Part shown: positions 8,152 to 17,135 of the stretch, one piece after another | Numbering within the stretch: position 1 is the first letter of the stretch | Layout: each line of letters opens with the position of its first letter | Assembly (NCBI GenBank): GCA_020637195.1 | Contig: JACJWK010000001.1 | Coordinates: forward strand, 62,001 to 126,000 | Length of the DNA stretch: 64,000 nucleotides | Direction of reading: 5' to 3' | DNA from: Microthrixaceae bacterium | Lineage (GTDB): Bacteria; Actinomycetota; Acidimicrobiia; Acidimicrobiales; DATDAH01 | Notes under the pieces: generated by a model | Seen by the model: the letters and a program-made list of their open reading frames with translations, nothing else | Database searches by the model: none | What the model was told of the DNA's origin: nothing | Made by a program: the position numbers and the translations under genes

Positions 8152-9119
8152 AACCACCCCCGGCGCCGGAGCAGCTCCAGCACGGCCACGACGCTGACGA
8201 CCTGGAGGCCGACGCCGAGCGCGACGAACGGCACCCAACCACCGAGGTGGCGGATCATCCACGGGAAGTTCATCCCGAAGAACCCGGTGACGAACATGAG
8301 CGGCAGGAAGAACGTCGAGACCGCGGTGAGCTGCTTCATGACGTCGTTCTGCCGGTTGTTGACCGTGGTGAGGTAGACGTCCATGACGGACGCGGCGTGC
8401 TCGCGCTCGCTGTCGAGCTGCTCGGCCACGTGCACGAGGTGGTCGTACAGGTCGCGGAAGTAGCGGCGGGCCTCGTCGGTCATCCCCGGGAGCTCCTCGA
8501 TGGCCAGGCTCGTGCCGCCGCCGAGGGTGTCGCGCCCGGGGATCACGGCCCGCCGCAGGTGGCTGAGCCGGCGCTTGATCGCCGACAGCTCGCCCATCTG
8601 GTCGGGCTGGGGGTCGTCGAGGACGGCGTCCTCGAGCTCGACGAGGCGCTCGTCGATGTCGTCGAGGACGGGCGGGAAGCTGGCCGCGAGCGCGTCGAGC
8701 AGGCGGTACAGCAGGAACAGCCCGGGGGCGTCGAACTCGTGCTCGAAGCCGCGGTCGAGCCACTCGTCGATGGCGGGGCACGGGTCGCGGTGCACGGTGA
8801 CCACCACGCCGGGGCGGTAGTAGGCGTGCACCTCGATGCGCTCGCGCTCGGGGTCGGCGGTGGCCGCGAAGGCGACCACGAAGGCGTGGTCGTCGTAGAG
8901 GACGAGCCGCGCCCGCTGGGAGAAGTGACGGCTGTCGTCGAGGGCGAGGCGGTGGAACCCGAACTGCTCGCCGAGCCGGTCGACGTCGTCGGCGTGCGGG
9001 GCCTGGACGTCGAGCCAGAGGGTGCGGCCGGCGTCGTGGTGACGGGTGACGTCGTCCCACGAGGGGTCCGTGGACGTGCCCCCGGCGTCGACCAGCGTCA
9101 ACCGGCGTACCGTCGCCAT
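8148..9119 (-). CDS. corA: CorA-family magnesium/divalent cation channel
   Basis: A 323-residue protein of normal CorA length. A soluble alpha/beta N-terminal domain (1-240) is followed by a long stalk helix and two C-terminal membrane helices. The pore signature G-M-N is present in FFGMNFPWM just after the first membrane helix. It would form a homopentamer that carries Mg2+ (or Co2+/Ni2+) into the cell. The C-terminal tail is basic (RRRGWF), as usual. Divergent from the marR-like gene. It is slightly closer to the plain CorA group than to ZntB, which also has this fold. Confidence 0.92.
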   Translation of the reverse strand: MATVRRLTLVDAGGTSTDPSWDDVTRHHDAGRTLWLDVQAPHADDVDRLGEQFGFHRLALDDSRHFSQRARLVLYDDHAFVVAFAATADPERERIEVHAYYRPGVVVTVHRDPCPAIDEWLDRGFEHEFDAPGLFLLYRLLDALAASFPPVLDDIDERLVELEDAVLDDPQPDQMGELSAIKRRLSHLRRAVIPGRDTLGGGTSLAIEELPGMTDEARRYFRDLYDHLVHVAEQLDSEREHAASVMDVYLTTVNNRQNDVMKQLTAVSTFFLPLMFVTGFFGMNFPWMIRHLGGWVPFVALGVGLQVVSVVAVLELLRRRGWF

Positions 9120-9173
9120 GGGTCGATGCTGCCAGGGCGGGCGGTGCCATCGGGGGAGGGTGTGGGAAGGAAC

Positions 9174-9194
9174 TTAGCTCGGTAAACTAACTAC
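9174..9194. promoter_or_regulatory. Putative MarR operator and leaderless promoter
   Basis: TTAG (9174-9177) and CTAA (9187-9190) form an imperfect inverted repeat around CTCGGTAAA, in a stretch noticeably richer in A and T than its surroundings. TAAACT (9183-9188) sits 6 bases before the ATG at 9195 and fits a -10 box of a leaderless transcript. MarR/MFS pairs in actinobacteria are often autoregulated from TTAG/CTAA-type sites overlapping the promoter; that this one is the operator is inference. Confidence 0.4.
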
Positions 9195-9689
9195 ATGCCC
9201 GCGACCGCCGCACCCCAGGACACCGCTCCCGCCGGCGGCCCTCGGCCCGACCGCGACGCCGTGCCGGACGCTCCCGAGCTGGCGGGTCACCTCCGGGTGG
9301 TGGTGGCCCGCCTCGCCCGGATCCTGCGCCAGCAGGACCAGAGCGGCTTGGCCCCGACGCTGCTCGCCACGTTGACCACCGTCGGCCGGTCCGGCCCGCT
9401 GACGCTCTCCGAGCTGGCCGCGCACGAGCAGGTCGCCCCGCCGACCATCACCAAGGCCGTCCGCCGGCTCGAGGAGAAGGGCCTCGTCACCCGCCGGTCG
9501 GATCCCGACGACGGGCGGGTCTGCCGCGTCGCCGTCACCGCCGCCGGTCGCCGCCACCTCGACCGCTCCCGCCGCCGGCGCACCGCGTGGCTGACGACGC
9601 GCCTCGGCGAGCTCGACGCCGCGGACGTGCGTCGACTGGCCGACGCCATCGACGTGCTGGAGGCGCTGACCGAGCCCGAGACGCGATGA
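9195..9689 (+). CDS. MarR-family transcriptional regulator
   Basis: A 164-residue winged-helix regulator. The first 35 residues are a disordered Ala/Pro-rich tail; the DNA-recognition helix region is APPTITKAVRRLEEKGLV (about 91-108), followed by the wing RRSDPDDGRVCRVAVT with the conserved D-x-R. Its last codon overlaps the start of the MFS exporter (ATGA), so it very likely represses a marR-MFS operon in response to the compound exported. See the AT-rich inverted repeat at 9174-9190 as the candidate site. Confidence 0.9.
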   Translation: MPATAAPQDTAPAGGPRPDRDAVPDAPELAGHLRVVVARLARILRQQDQSGLAPTLLATLTTVGRSGPLTLSELAAHEQVAPPTITKAVRRLEEKGLVTRRSDPDDGRVCRVAVTAAGRRHLDRSRRRRTAWLTTRLGELDAADVRRLADAIDVLEALTEPETR

Positions 9690-10981
9690 CGAGGTTCCGA
9701 CTCGCCACCGGCGAGACCTTCCGCTCGCTGCGGGTCCGCAACTTCCGGCTCTTCTTCCTCGGCCAGGGCATCTCCCAGGTGGGGAACTGGCTGACCCTCG
9801 TCGCCCAGAGCCTGCTCGTCCTGCACCTGACCCGGTCCGGCGTCGCCCTGGGCCTGCTCACCGCAGCCCAGTTCGGCCCCATCCTGCTCCTGGGCGCCTG
9901 GGCCGGGCTGGTGGCCGACCGCTCCGACAAGCGCCGCCTGTTGATGGCCGTGCAGGCGTTCGCGATGGTGCAGTCCTTCCTCCTCGCGGCCCTGGCGTTC
10001 CTGGGCGACCCGCCGCTCGTCGCCGTCTACGCGGTCGCCTCGCTCGGTGGCCTCGCCATGGCCTTCGACAACCCGGCGCGGCGGGCGTTCGTGGTCGAGA
10101 TGGTGCCGCAGGACCAGGTGCCCAACGCCGTGTCGCTCAACTCGGCGGTGATGACCAGCTCGCGCATCATCGGGCCCGCGCTCGCCGGACTGCTCATCGC
10201 CACGCTCGGCTACGGGTGGGCGTTCGTGGTCGACGGCGCGTCCTACGTCGCCGTGCTCGTGGCCCTGGCCCTGATGCGCACCTCGGAGCTGCGCCCCAGC
10301 GCCGTGGCCGAGCGAGGCCGAGGCCAGGTGCGGGAGGGGCTGCGCTACGTCCGGCAGGTGCCGGCGCTGTTCATCCCCCTCGCCATGATGGGGGTCGTCG
10401 GCGCGCTGTCGTTCAACTTCCAGGTGGTGCTGCCGCTGCTCGTCACGCGGACGTTCGGCGGGGCCGCCGCCACCTTCACGCTGCTGTTGTCGTTCATGTC
10501 CGTCGGCTCCCTGGTCGGTGCGCTGGTCAGCGCCCGTCGCACGGAGGTCGACGTCACCCACGTGGTCGCGGCGTCGGCCGCCTTCGGCGTGGCGATGTTG
10601 CTCCTGGCCGCGGCGCCGAGCCTGCCGCTCGCCTTCCCCCTCGGCTTCGCGGTCGGGGTGACGAGCATCTCGTTCATGACCGCGTCGACGGCCATCGTCC
10701 AGATGCGGGCCGAGCCGTCGATGCGGGGCCGGGTGCTCGCGCTCCAGGCCATCCTGTTCCTCGGCAGCACCCCGATCGGCGGGCCCGTCCTCGGTGTCGT
10801 CTCCGACCTGTGGGGTGCCCGCGCCGGGCTGGTGGTCGGCGGTCTCGCCGGGATCGGCGCGGCGCTCTGGGGTCGCTGGGCCTTCCGCCGGGCGGGAGAC
10901 GACCGCTCGGGGCGTGGGGCCTCGTCGGGGCCCGACCCGGTCCTCGTGAGCGAGGCGGCCACGGCACCCCAGCCCGCCTGA
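9686..10981 (+). CDS. MFS exporter paired with MarR regulator
   Basis: A 431-residue MFS_3-type transporter with about eleven to twelve helices. FRLFFLGQGISQVGNW at the first helix is typical of the enterobactin-exporter-like group, and DRSDKRRLL lies in the loop after helix two. It begins inside the stop of the marR gene, so the two are translationally coupled. Together they resemble a drug or metabolite efflux module controlled by its own ligand-sensing repressor. The substrate cannot be predicted. The C-terminal 35 residues are low-complexity and soluble. Confidence 0.88.
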   Translation: MTRFRLATGETFRSLRVRNFRLFFLGQGISQVGNWLTLVAQSLLVLHLTRSGVALGLLTAAQFGPILLLGAWAGLVADRSDKRRLLMAVQAFAMVQSFLLAALAFLGDPPLVAVYAVASLGGLAMAFDNPARRAFVVEMVPQDQVPNAVSLNSAVMTSSRIIGPALAGLLIATLGYGWAFVVDGASYVAVLVALALMRTSELRPSAVAERGRGQVREGLRYVRQVPALFIPLAMMGVVGALSFNFQVVLPLLVTRTFGGAAATFTLLLSFMSVGSLVGALVSARRTEVDVTHVVAASAAFGVAMLLLAAAPSLPLAFPLGFAVGVTSISFMTASTAIVQMRAEPSMRGRVLALQAILFLGSTPIGGPVLGVVSDLWGARAGLVVGGLAGIGAALWGRWAFRRAGDDRSGRGASSGPDPVLVSEAATAPQPA

Positions 10982-11035
10982 GCGCCGGTGGGCGCCTACG
11001 CTCCGCCCCGGGGAGAGACCCCTGGGGGAGGGAAC

Positions 11036-11470
11036 GTGGCCACAGCCCTGTCACACGTCGGTGTGTGCGTCAGCGACATCGCGGCGTCGACCCGCTTCTA
11101 CTGCGAGGCGCTCGGCTTCGAGCGGGCCGAGTCGTTCGAGGTCGGCGACGAGTTCGCCGGGCTGATGGAGCTGGCACCGGTGCGGCTCGCGTCCCAGTTC
11201 CTGCGGCGTGGCGACCAGGCCGTCGAGCTGTTGCACTTCGCGGCGCCCGGCGTCGACGGCGACCGCAGCCGGCGCCCCCTGAACCACCTCGGCCTGACCC
11301 ACCTCTGCTTCCACGTCGACGACGTGGATTCGGTGGCAGAGGCGATCGAGGCGGCCGGCGGCGCCGTGCTCACCGGCACCCGTACGACCCTGGCCGGTGG
11401 CGCCCTCGACTTCGTCTACTGCACGGACCCCGACGGCACCCGGATCGAGCTGATGAAGGGAGCCCGCTGA
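11036..11470 (+). CDS. VOC (glyoxalase/dioxygenase superfamily) protein
   Basis: A 144-residue single VOC domain made of two beta-alpha-beta-beta-beta units. The first strand is LSHVGVCVSD with a potential metal His, followed by ASTRFYCEALGF, a hallmark of glyoxalase-like proteins; the second half has LTHLCFHVDDVD and ends DPDGTRIELMKG with the usual metal Glu. Start GTG 11036 is preceded by a GGGGGAGGG ribosome site. The stop overlaps the sulfotransferase start (TGATG). The reaction is unknown: VOC proteins include lyases, isomerases and dioxygenases. Confidence 0.85.
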   Translation: MATALSHVGVCVSDIAASTRFYCEALGFERAESFEVGDEFAGLMELAPVRLASQFLRRGDQAVELLHFAAPGVDGDRSRRPLNHLGLTHLCFHVDDVDSVAEAIEAAGGAVLTGTRTTLAGGALDFVYCTDPDGTRIELMKGAR

Positions 11471-12663
11471 TGAGCGACGCCGTCCCCACCGCCGACGAGG
11501 TCCTCGACGCCGATCGCCTGGTGGCCGAGGTCGTCGCCGAGACCGGGCTCGACGACTTCGGCGAGGACTCCTGGCGAGAGGGCCTCGAACGGCTCGTCGA
11601 GTCGTGGCGGAGCGAGGCTCGGCTGCACGAGCTGGGCGTCTTCGTCGCCGCCGACGACGCCCGCATGAACCTGCGCAACCGGTTGCAGGTGACCGACTGG
11701 CACCGGCGCCACCCCGACATGGCCCAGGGCGACGTCACCCCGCCCATCGTCGTGGTGGGCCAGGGCCGGACGGGCACGACGATCCTGCTCGACCTGCTGG
11801 CCCAGGACCCGGCCCACCGGGTGCCCCTGACGTGGGAGGTCGACGAGCCCTGCCCGCCGCCGGAGACCGCCACGTACGAGACCGATCCTCGCATCGCCGC
11901 GGCCCAGGCGAAGGCCGACGCCAGCGAGGCCTTGATCCCGGGCTTCCAGGCCATCCACCCGATGGGGGCCCAGCTCGCGCAGGAGTGCGTGCGGATCACG
12001 GCGGGGGACTTCCGCAGCCTGATCTTCCCGACCGTGTTCCACGTGCCGTCCTACGCCCGCTGGCTGATCGACGACGCCGACATGGCGCCGGCCTACCGCT
12101 GGCACCGTCGGCTCCTCCAGCTGCTCCAGTACCGCCACCCCGGCGAGCGCTGGGTGCTGAAGTCGCCGGGGCACATCTGGTGCCTCGGTGCGCTGCTCGA
12201 CGAGTACCCCGACGCCCTGCTCATCCAGACGCACCGCGACCCGCTGAGGATCATCGCCTCGCTCGGCTCGCTGCTCGGCACGCTGCGCCAACTCGGCAGC
12301 GACGAGCACGAGATCGCGCCGGCCGCCGCCGAGTGGGCCGACTACGTGCTCGAGGGCCTCGACCGGTCCGTCACCGCGCGCGAGGACGGCACCGTCGACC
12401 CCGATCGCATCGTCGACGTCGCGTTCGGCGACTTCATGGCGGACCCCTTCGGCACCATCGGCGGGATCTACGACCGGTTCGGCCTGGAGTACACCGCCGA
12501 GGCGGAGTCCCGGATGCGGGCCTTCCTGGTCGCCCATCCGGGCGACGGGTACGGCACCCACCGCTACTCGTTCGCGGACACGGGGCTGGACGAGGCCGAG
12601 CTGCGGGAGCGGGCGCGGCGGTACCAGGACTACTTCGGGGTCGAGTCCGAGCGCCTGTCCTGA
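11470..12663 (+). CDS. Sulfotransferase family protein (PAPS-dependent)
   Basis: A 397-residue protein. The PAPS 5'-phosphosulfate loop is VVGQGRTGTTIL (about 96-107), and the 3'-phosphate site is the HRDP segment (about 257-260) after VLKSPGHIW. This belongs to the large Sulfotransfer_3 group that is abundant in mycobacteria and Acidimicrobiia and usually sulfates lipids, sterols or glycolipids. Translationally coupled to the VOC gene. The N-terminal 90 residues are a helical cap. The acceptor is unknown. Confidence 0.88.
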   Translation: MSDAVPTADEVLDADRLVAEVVAETGLDDFGEDSWREGLERLVESWRSEARLHELGVFVAADDARMNLRNRLQVTDWHRRHPDMAQGDVTPPIVVVGQGRTGTTILLDLLAQDPAHRVPLTWEVDEPCPPPETATYETDPRIAAAQAKADASEALIPGFQAIHPMGAQLAQECVRITAGDFRSLIFPTVFHVPSYARWLIDDADMAPAYRWHRRLLQLLQYRHPGERWVLKSPGHIWCLGALLDEYPDALLIQTHRDPLRIIASLGSLLGTLRQLGSDEHEIAPAAAEWADYVLEGLDRSVTAREDGTVDPDRIVDVAFGDFMADPFGTIGGIYDRFGLEYTAEAESRMRAFLVAHPGDGYGTHRYSFADTGLDEAELRERARRYQDYFGVESERLS

Positions 12664-12682
12664 CCCGCGGCAGCGGGCAGGC

Positions 12683-13072
12683 TCAGCCGATCCCCAGCAG
12701 GTCGACGATGAACACGAGGGTCTCGCCGCCCTTGATCACGCCGCCCGCGCCCGCCTTGCCGTAGCCCTTGTGGGGCGGGATGGTGATGCGCCGGCGGCCG
12801 CCCACGCGCATGCCGGCCACGCCCTCGTCCCAGCCGGTGATCACCTGGCCGGCCCCCAGCGAGAACGAGAACACCTCGTCGCGGTCCCAGGAGGCGTCGA
12901 ACTGCTGGCGGGTGCTCCACGCCACGCCGACGTAGTGCACGTTGACGAGCTGGCCCGGCTGGGCCTCGGCGCCGTCGCCCACGACGAGGTCCTCCAGCAC
13001 CAGGTCGGCCGGCGGAGCCTCACCCGGGGGGACGTAGACGTGGGGCTTCTGGTCGAGATCGTGGTCGGGCAT
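12683..13072 (-). CDS. FKBP-type peptidyl-prolyl cis-trans isomerase
   Basis: A 129-residue single FKBP domain without signal peptide. The active-site residues are visible: the VNVHYVGV strand, the FDASWDRDEVFSFSLGAGQVITGWDEGV region containing the conserved Asp, Phe, Val-Ile and Trp, and IPPHKGYGKAG near 100. It catalyses proline isomerisation during folding. An AACCTA sequence (TAGGTT on the coding strand, 13079-13084) ends 6 bases before the ATG, a leaderless-type promoter. Convergent with the sulfotransferase gene with a 19-base gap. Confidence 0.92.
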   Translation of the reverse strand: MPDHDLDQKPHVYVPPGEAPPADLVLEDLVVGDGAEAQPGQLVNVHYVGVAWSTRQQFDASWDRDEVFSFSLGAGQVITGWDEGVAGMRVGGRRRITIPPHKGYGKAGAGGVIKGGETLVFIVDLLGIG

Positions 13073-13176
13073 CCGCCGAACCTATCGGGTGACGGGAGGG
13101 ACGATCACCCGACAGGTCCGGCGGTGCCGGGGGTGCCGGTGCGGGTGGGAGGGGAGCCCGCGCCGGCGGTGTGGCG

Positions 13177-13202
13177 GTGGTGGTGATGCGTGGTGGTGAT
13201 GC
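13177..13202. repeat. Tandem 13-bp repeat in low-complexity G/T tract
   Basis: GTGGTGGTGATGC occurs twice back to back (13177-13189 and 13190-13202) within a strand-biased G/T-rich intergenic stretch running from about 13115 to 13225. The whole 13085-13229 gap between the FKBP gene and the small gene at 13230 holds no convincing gene: the open frames there are repetitive His/Pro/Arg strings. It may be a slippage-prone spacer. Confidence 0.7.
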
Positions 13203-13229
13203 GGTGTGGTGACGGAGGAGAGGGGCGGA

Positions 13230-13499
13230 TCAGTTGTGGTGGGCCGGATGGTGGGCCACGGCGTCGAGCATGGCGAGCTGGAGCGAGGTGGCGGCGCGGG
13301 TGGCGGCGAGGCCGCGGTGACCGGCGGTCTCCCGGTCGAGGCGGGCCAGCGCGGCCTCGAGGACCTTGCGGTCCCCGTGCGCCACGCGGGCGACGGCATC
13401 GACGCGGGCGTCGCCCGAGATGGTGGGGTCGAGTGCCGTCGAGAGCGCCCGGGCGAGCACCCGCTCGGTCCGGATCGGGTGGGGGCGGGTGGCGTCCAT
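13230..13499 (-). CDS. Small conserved-looking helical protein, function unknown
   Basis: An 89-residue protein beginning MDATRPHPIRTERV. It is nearly all alpha-helical with regular heptad-like Leu/Ala positions, contains HGDRKVLEAALARLDRE in the middle and ends with a His-rich tail (AHHPAHHN). I do not recognise a family. The predicted compact helical fold, normal codon use with strong third-position GC, and its fit between flanking genes support it as real. An upstream in-frame extension would overlap the DUF952 gene antisense and is unlikely. Confidence 0.5.
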   Translation of the reverse strand: MDATRPHPIRTERVLARALSTALDPTISGDARVDAVARVAHGDRKVLEAALARLDRETAGHRGLAATRAATSLQLAMLDAVAHHPAHHN

Positions 13500-13559
13500 G
13501 GCGCCAGGGTGCCGGGCGGGGGGTAAAGCTGGGTGAAAGGCCCCTGGCATGCTGGCGCC

Positions 13560-13883
13560 ATGGCCGATCCCGTCTTCCACCTCACCCGTGCCGCGGACTG
13601 GGAGGCCGCCCTCGCCGCCGGCGAGTACCGGCGCTCGACGCTCGACCGGACCCTCGAGGAGGAGGGGTTCATCCACTGCTCGACCGCCGCGCAGCTCGCG
13701 GGCACCTTCGCGCGCTTCTACCGGGGCGTCCCCGAGGTCGTGCGGCTCGAGATCGACCTGGACCGCCTCGGGGGCGTCGAGGTGCGCTGGGAGGGCGACC
13801 CCGAGGCGTTCCCCCACGTCTACGGGCCGTTGCCGGTCGACGCGGTCGTCGGCGTCACGCCCGTCGGGCCCGACGGGCCGTAG
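13560..13883 (+). CDS. DUF952 family protein
   Basis: A 107-residue protein with the DUF952 signature: an N-terminal FHLTRAADWEAALAAGEY, then EEEGFIHCSTAAQL with the conserved His-Cys/Ser pair, and a C-terminal PHVYGPLPVDAVV strand. The fold resembles ADP-ribosyltransferase-like/RNA 2'-phosphotransferase domains, but the family is not biochemically characterised. Start ATG 13560 is the one homologues use; an upstream GTG/ATG would add only nine residues. Its stop is 18 bases from the convergent ceramidase-like gene. Confidence 0.85.
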   Translation: MADPVFHLTRAADWEAALAAGEYRRSTLDRTLEEEGFIHCSTAAQLAGTFARFYRGVPEVVRLEIDLDRLGGVEVRWEGDPEAFPHVYGPLPVDAVVGVTPVGPDGP

Positions 13884-13901
13884 CGGCGCACCCTCCGGCG
13901 C

Positions 13902-15890
13902 TCAGTCGAACGGCGCCGACGCGAGCTCGCCGCGGCCGGCGTTGGCGAGGAGCACGAAGCGGTGGCGCCGGTCGGCGGCGAAGGCCGGGTCGTGCCACCG
14001 GACCCGGTAGTGGTGGTCGTCGCCGTCCTGGCGGAGGTAGGTGACCTCGAGGGCCCACCCCTGGTCGTCGAGGGGGCGGCCACGGGCGTGGGCCGGCCGC
14101 CACGGGCCCCCGCCGGTCGACGCCTCGACCCGGACGAGGGGCTCGTGCCACGCCAGGTTGCCCGGCGCGACGTCGACCCACTCCGCCTCCCACCACCCGT
14201 CCGAGCGCGGCGTCGGGTCGGTGAACGTGGCGTCCACGACCCAGCGCCGCTCGACGTCGATCGGGACCGGGTGGGGGAGGTACCGGTGCACCCGCAGGTC
14301 CCAGCGGCGCTCGGCGACGGGTTCGCTCAGCACGCCGTTGCGGGCGGTGTCGGCGGCGAGCCGCGCGGCGTGGGCGGCCAGGAACGGCTGGGTGTTCGGG
14401 CCGTACAGCGTGTGGCCTCCCTCGTAGTGCTGGCGGCGGTACTCCTCCGGGGTGGCCACGTAGCCGGAGTACTCGTTGGCCAGCGACGACACCGCCACCT
14501 GGTCGACCTCGAGGCCCGCGTCGGCGAAGGCACCCGCGGCGGCCTGCTCGATGCGGCGCCCCGACTCGACCGTGATCTCGAACGGCAGGCCGACGACGGC
14601 GGTGCCCCCCACGACCAGCACGTGGGCGGGGAGCACGCGGGGGAACGACCGGGGCGGGATGAACAGCGGTTGGAGCCACCGGGTGCCGAGCACCCACTTC
14701 TCGCCCTGTGGCGTCGGGCGCCCCCAGCGCTTGGGGTTGCCGGGCTTGAACGGCGGCAGCCGGTGCAGGACGGGGGTGACGTTCTCGTGGGCTCCGGCCA
14801 CGAGCGCCGCACCCACCGCAGGCCGCTCGGGAAGCTCGATGCCGTCGATCGACGAGGCGGTCCCGAGGTCGATCTCGCGGAACCCGGCCGCCAGGACGAC
14901 CTGGGCGCGTCGCCGGGCCTCGAGGGACCCGTACAGGCGAGCCGCCTCGGCCCCGAGGCCGCGTCCCACGCGCTCCGCCTCGAGGGGGCCGGGCGCGCCC
15001 GGCCGGATGGCCGGGGCCACGTCGGCGTGGGTGCCCTCGATCGCGCCGACGACGGCGCGGTGGCCGTGGGCCTCCTCGATGCGCAGGTCGAGCTCTCCCA
15101 CGAGGTAGGCCCACACGTCGGCGTTGTACTCGGGTGCCTTCATGGAGATCCCGGTGCCGTGCACCGAGAACACGACCGTGGCGGCCAGGGGCGACGTGGT
15201 GCCGTCGCCGTGCTCGCGGTCGACCCGGAGCAGGTGCAGCCACGGGTTCACCGACACGTACTTGCGCTGCGCCTCGGTGCGCTTGTCGGCGACCGTCTCG
15301 TTGCCGACGTGCGGTTCGATCGACCGGTTGCGGGTCAGGCCCCAGACCTCGGTGCGGCCGGTGGCCAGCACCGCCGGACCGCGCGTGTCGTGCGCCTCGG
15401 CCACGGCGCCGGCGATCTGGCGGACCACGAACTCGGCGTAGGCCGGGTCGAAGCCCGACCGGTTCGAGGCGAACCGGTTGTAGAAGTCGGTGCCGAGGAA
15501 CTGGCCGGGCCCGGCGTGGGTGTGGGTGGCACCGATGAACAGGCCGGCGAGGGGCACGTCGGTCCGATCGGCGATCAGCTCGGCCACCAGGTGCTGGACC
15601 ACCGACGAGCCGCCGAGCAGGTCGCACTGCACGACGGCCAGCGACGTGCGCCCGGCGCGCAGGTGCAGGACCCGCGCCCGGAGCCGTGTGCGCACGCCCT
15701 GGCCGTCCTGGGCGTTGGCCGAGTAGCCGGCCTTGGGCATGCCCGGCGGCGGGGTCAGGTCGGCCACGGCGGCGCCCGCGAGCAGTCGGGGCTCGTCGGG
15801 CAACCGGGTGGCCGGGCGCGGGCGCACCGCGAACCGTGCCCGTCGCGTCGTGCCCTCGACGAACGGGGCCAGGGGGGTCGTCAGGTCCAC
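13902..15890 (-). CDS. Neutral/alkaline ceramidase-like protein, nucleophile motif altered
   Basis: A 662-residue protein of neutral ceramidase type, without an evident signal peptide. The zinc-site THTHAGPGQFLG motif is near residue 142, and VFSVHGTGISMKAP supplies the next His region. Neutral ceramidases hydrolyse the amide of ceramide with a zinc-activated Ser, in a GDxSPN motif. The equivalent place here reads HADVAPAIRPG, so the Ser appears replaced by Ala. The C-terminal beta-sandwich domain is present. It may act on another amide or ester, or be inactive. Family assignment is good; ceramidase activity is doubtful. Confidence 0.75.
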   Translation of the reverse strand: MDLTTPLAPFVEGTTRRARFAVRPRPATRLPDEPRLLAGAAVADLTPPPGMPKAGYSANAQDGQGVRTRLRARVLHLRAGRTSLAVVQCDLLGGSSVVQHLVAELIADRTDVPLAGLFIGATHTHAGPGQFLGTDFYNRFASNRSGFDPAYAEFVVRQIAGAVAEAHDTRGPAVLATGRTEVWGLTRNRSIEPHVGNETVADKRTEAQRKYVSVNPWLHLLRVDREHGDGTTSPLAATVVFSVHGTGISMKAPEYNADVWAYLVGELDLRIEEAHGHRAVVGAIEGTHADVAPAIRPGAPGPLEAERVGRGLGAEAARLYGSLEARRRAQVVLAAGFREIDLGTASSIDGIELPERPAVGAALVAGAHENVTPVLHRLPPFKPGNPKRWGRPTPQGEKWVLGTRWLQPLFIPPRSFPRVLPAHVLVVGGTAVVGLPFEITVESGRRIEQAAAGAFADAGLEVDQVAVSSLANEYSGYVATPEEYRRQHYEGGHTLYGPNTQPFLAAHAARLAADTARNGVLSEPVAERRWDLRVHRYLPHPVPIDVERRWVVDATFTDPTPRSDGWWEAEWVDVAPGNLAWHEPLVRVEASTGGGPWRPAHARGRPLDDQGWALEVTYLRQDGDDHHYRVRWHDPAFAADRRHRFVLLANAGRGELASAPFD

Positions 15891-15994
15891 CGCCGCGCCT
15901 CGCCCGGCCGTGTCGGTTCCGCCATGCCCTCACCCTGTCACGCCCCCGACCGACCGTGCCTCCCCGTTCCGCGTGCGGTTGCTACGTTGCCCGC

Positions 15995-17119
15995 ATGCCC
16001 GTTCCCGCCGACGAGTACCCGCTGCACCAGACGTCGCTGTCGCTGCAGTACCCGGCCACCAGCGACCGCAACGCGTACGACCGGTGCTACCTGAACGCCC
16101 ACGACCGCACCGGCGAGATCTTCCTCGTCACCGGGCTCGGCTACTACCCGAACCTCGGCACCATGGACGCCTACGCCACCGTGCGCCGGGGCGACCGCCA
16201 GCACACGGTCCGGATCTCCGACGCCATCAGCGAGGACCGCCTCGACCAGCAGGTCGGCCCCTACCGCATCGAGGTGGTCGAGCCGCTCCACGTGATCCGG
16301 GTCGTGTGCGACGCCGACGACCACGGCCTCGGCTTCGACCTCACCTGGACCGGCTCGTTCCCGGTCGTGGAGGAGCCCCACCACGTCATGCGCCAGGGCC
16401 CCAAGGTGATCCTCGACGCCTGCCGCTTCGCCCAGGTGGGCACCTGGAACGGCACGTTGCGCATCGACGGCGAGGAGATCAGCGTCTCCGACGACGTCTG
16501 GCTGGGCACCCGGGACCGCTCCTGGGGCATCCGCCCGACCGGCGAGGCCGAGCCCGCGGGGCGCACCGCGGCCGAGACGCCGGCCGACTACGGCTTCTGG
16601 TGGATGTACGTGCCCCTGCGCTTCGACGACTTCGCGGTCGTGCTCATCGCCCAGGAGGACGGCGACGGCCACCGCACCCTCAACGACGCCGTGCGGGTGT
16701 ACGCCGACGGCAGGGTCGAGCAGCTGGGCTGGCCCCGGGTCGACATCCGCTACACGTCGGGCACCCGCCACCCCGAGGGCGCCCGCCTCACCATGGCCCG
16801 CCACGACGGCACCCCCGTGGTGATCGACGTCGAGACCCTCGGCTTCGTAGCCCTCAACGCGGGCCCCGGCTACGGCGGCGACCCCGACTGGAACCACGGC
16901 CAGTGGTTCGGCCGTGACCACGTCGACTCGCTCACCTTCGACATGACCGACCCCGCGGTCATGGGCCGTGTGCCCTTCGGCGTGATCGACCACGTCGCCC
17001 GGGCCACCTGCACCGACGGCGACGGCCCGACCGTCGAGGGCTGGGGCATGTTCGAGCACGGCACCTTCGGCCGCCACGACCCCACCGGCTTCGCCGACTT
17101 CGGCGCCGTCGCGCCCTGA
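15995..17119 (+). CDS. Conserved hypothetical protein, AttH/CrtC lipocalin-like
   Basis: A 374-residue soluble protein rich in beta strands and aromatic residues (YYPNLGTMDAY, DRSWGIRP, YGFWWMYVPLRF). The pattern of two consecutive lipocalin-like barrels, and DRSWG/GxxWW-type motifs, recall the AttH/hydroxyneurosporene-synthase fold, and relatives are frequent near sterol and terpenoid catabolism genes in actinobacteria. That similarity is by eye. A TACGTT box (15983-15988) ends 6 bases before ATG 15995, indicating a leaderless transcript. Just downstream (16 bases) is the epoxide-hydrolase-like gene, probably in the same operon. Confidence 0.7.
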   Translation: MPVPADEYPLHQTSLSLQYPATSDRNAYDRCYLNAHDRTGEIFLVTGLGYYPNLGTMDAYATVRRGDRQHTVRISDAISEDRLDQQVGPYRIEVVEPLHVIRVVCDADDHGLGFDLTWTGSFPVVEEPHHVMRQGPKVILDACRFAQVGTWNGTLRIDGEEISVSDDVWLGTRDRSWGIRPTGEAEPAGRTAAETPADYGFWWMYVPLRFDDFAVVLIAQEDGDGHRTLNDAVRVYADGRVEQLGWPRVDIRYTSGTRHPEGARLTMARHDGTPVVIDVETLGFVALNAGPGYGGDPDWNHGQWFGRDHVDSLTFDMTDPAVMGRVPFGVIDHVARATCTDGDGPTVEGWGMFEHGTFGRHDPTGFADFGAVAP

Positions 17120-17135
17120 CCCCGGGAGGTCCCCG

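Noticed and set aside
13082..13229. His/Pro/Arg-rich open frame in the G/T-rich spacer
   Set aside because: It is produced by the tandem GTG repeats; no start site or conserved pattern supports it.
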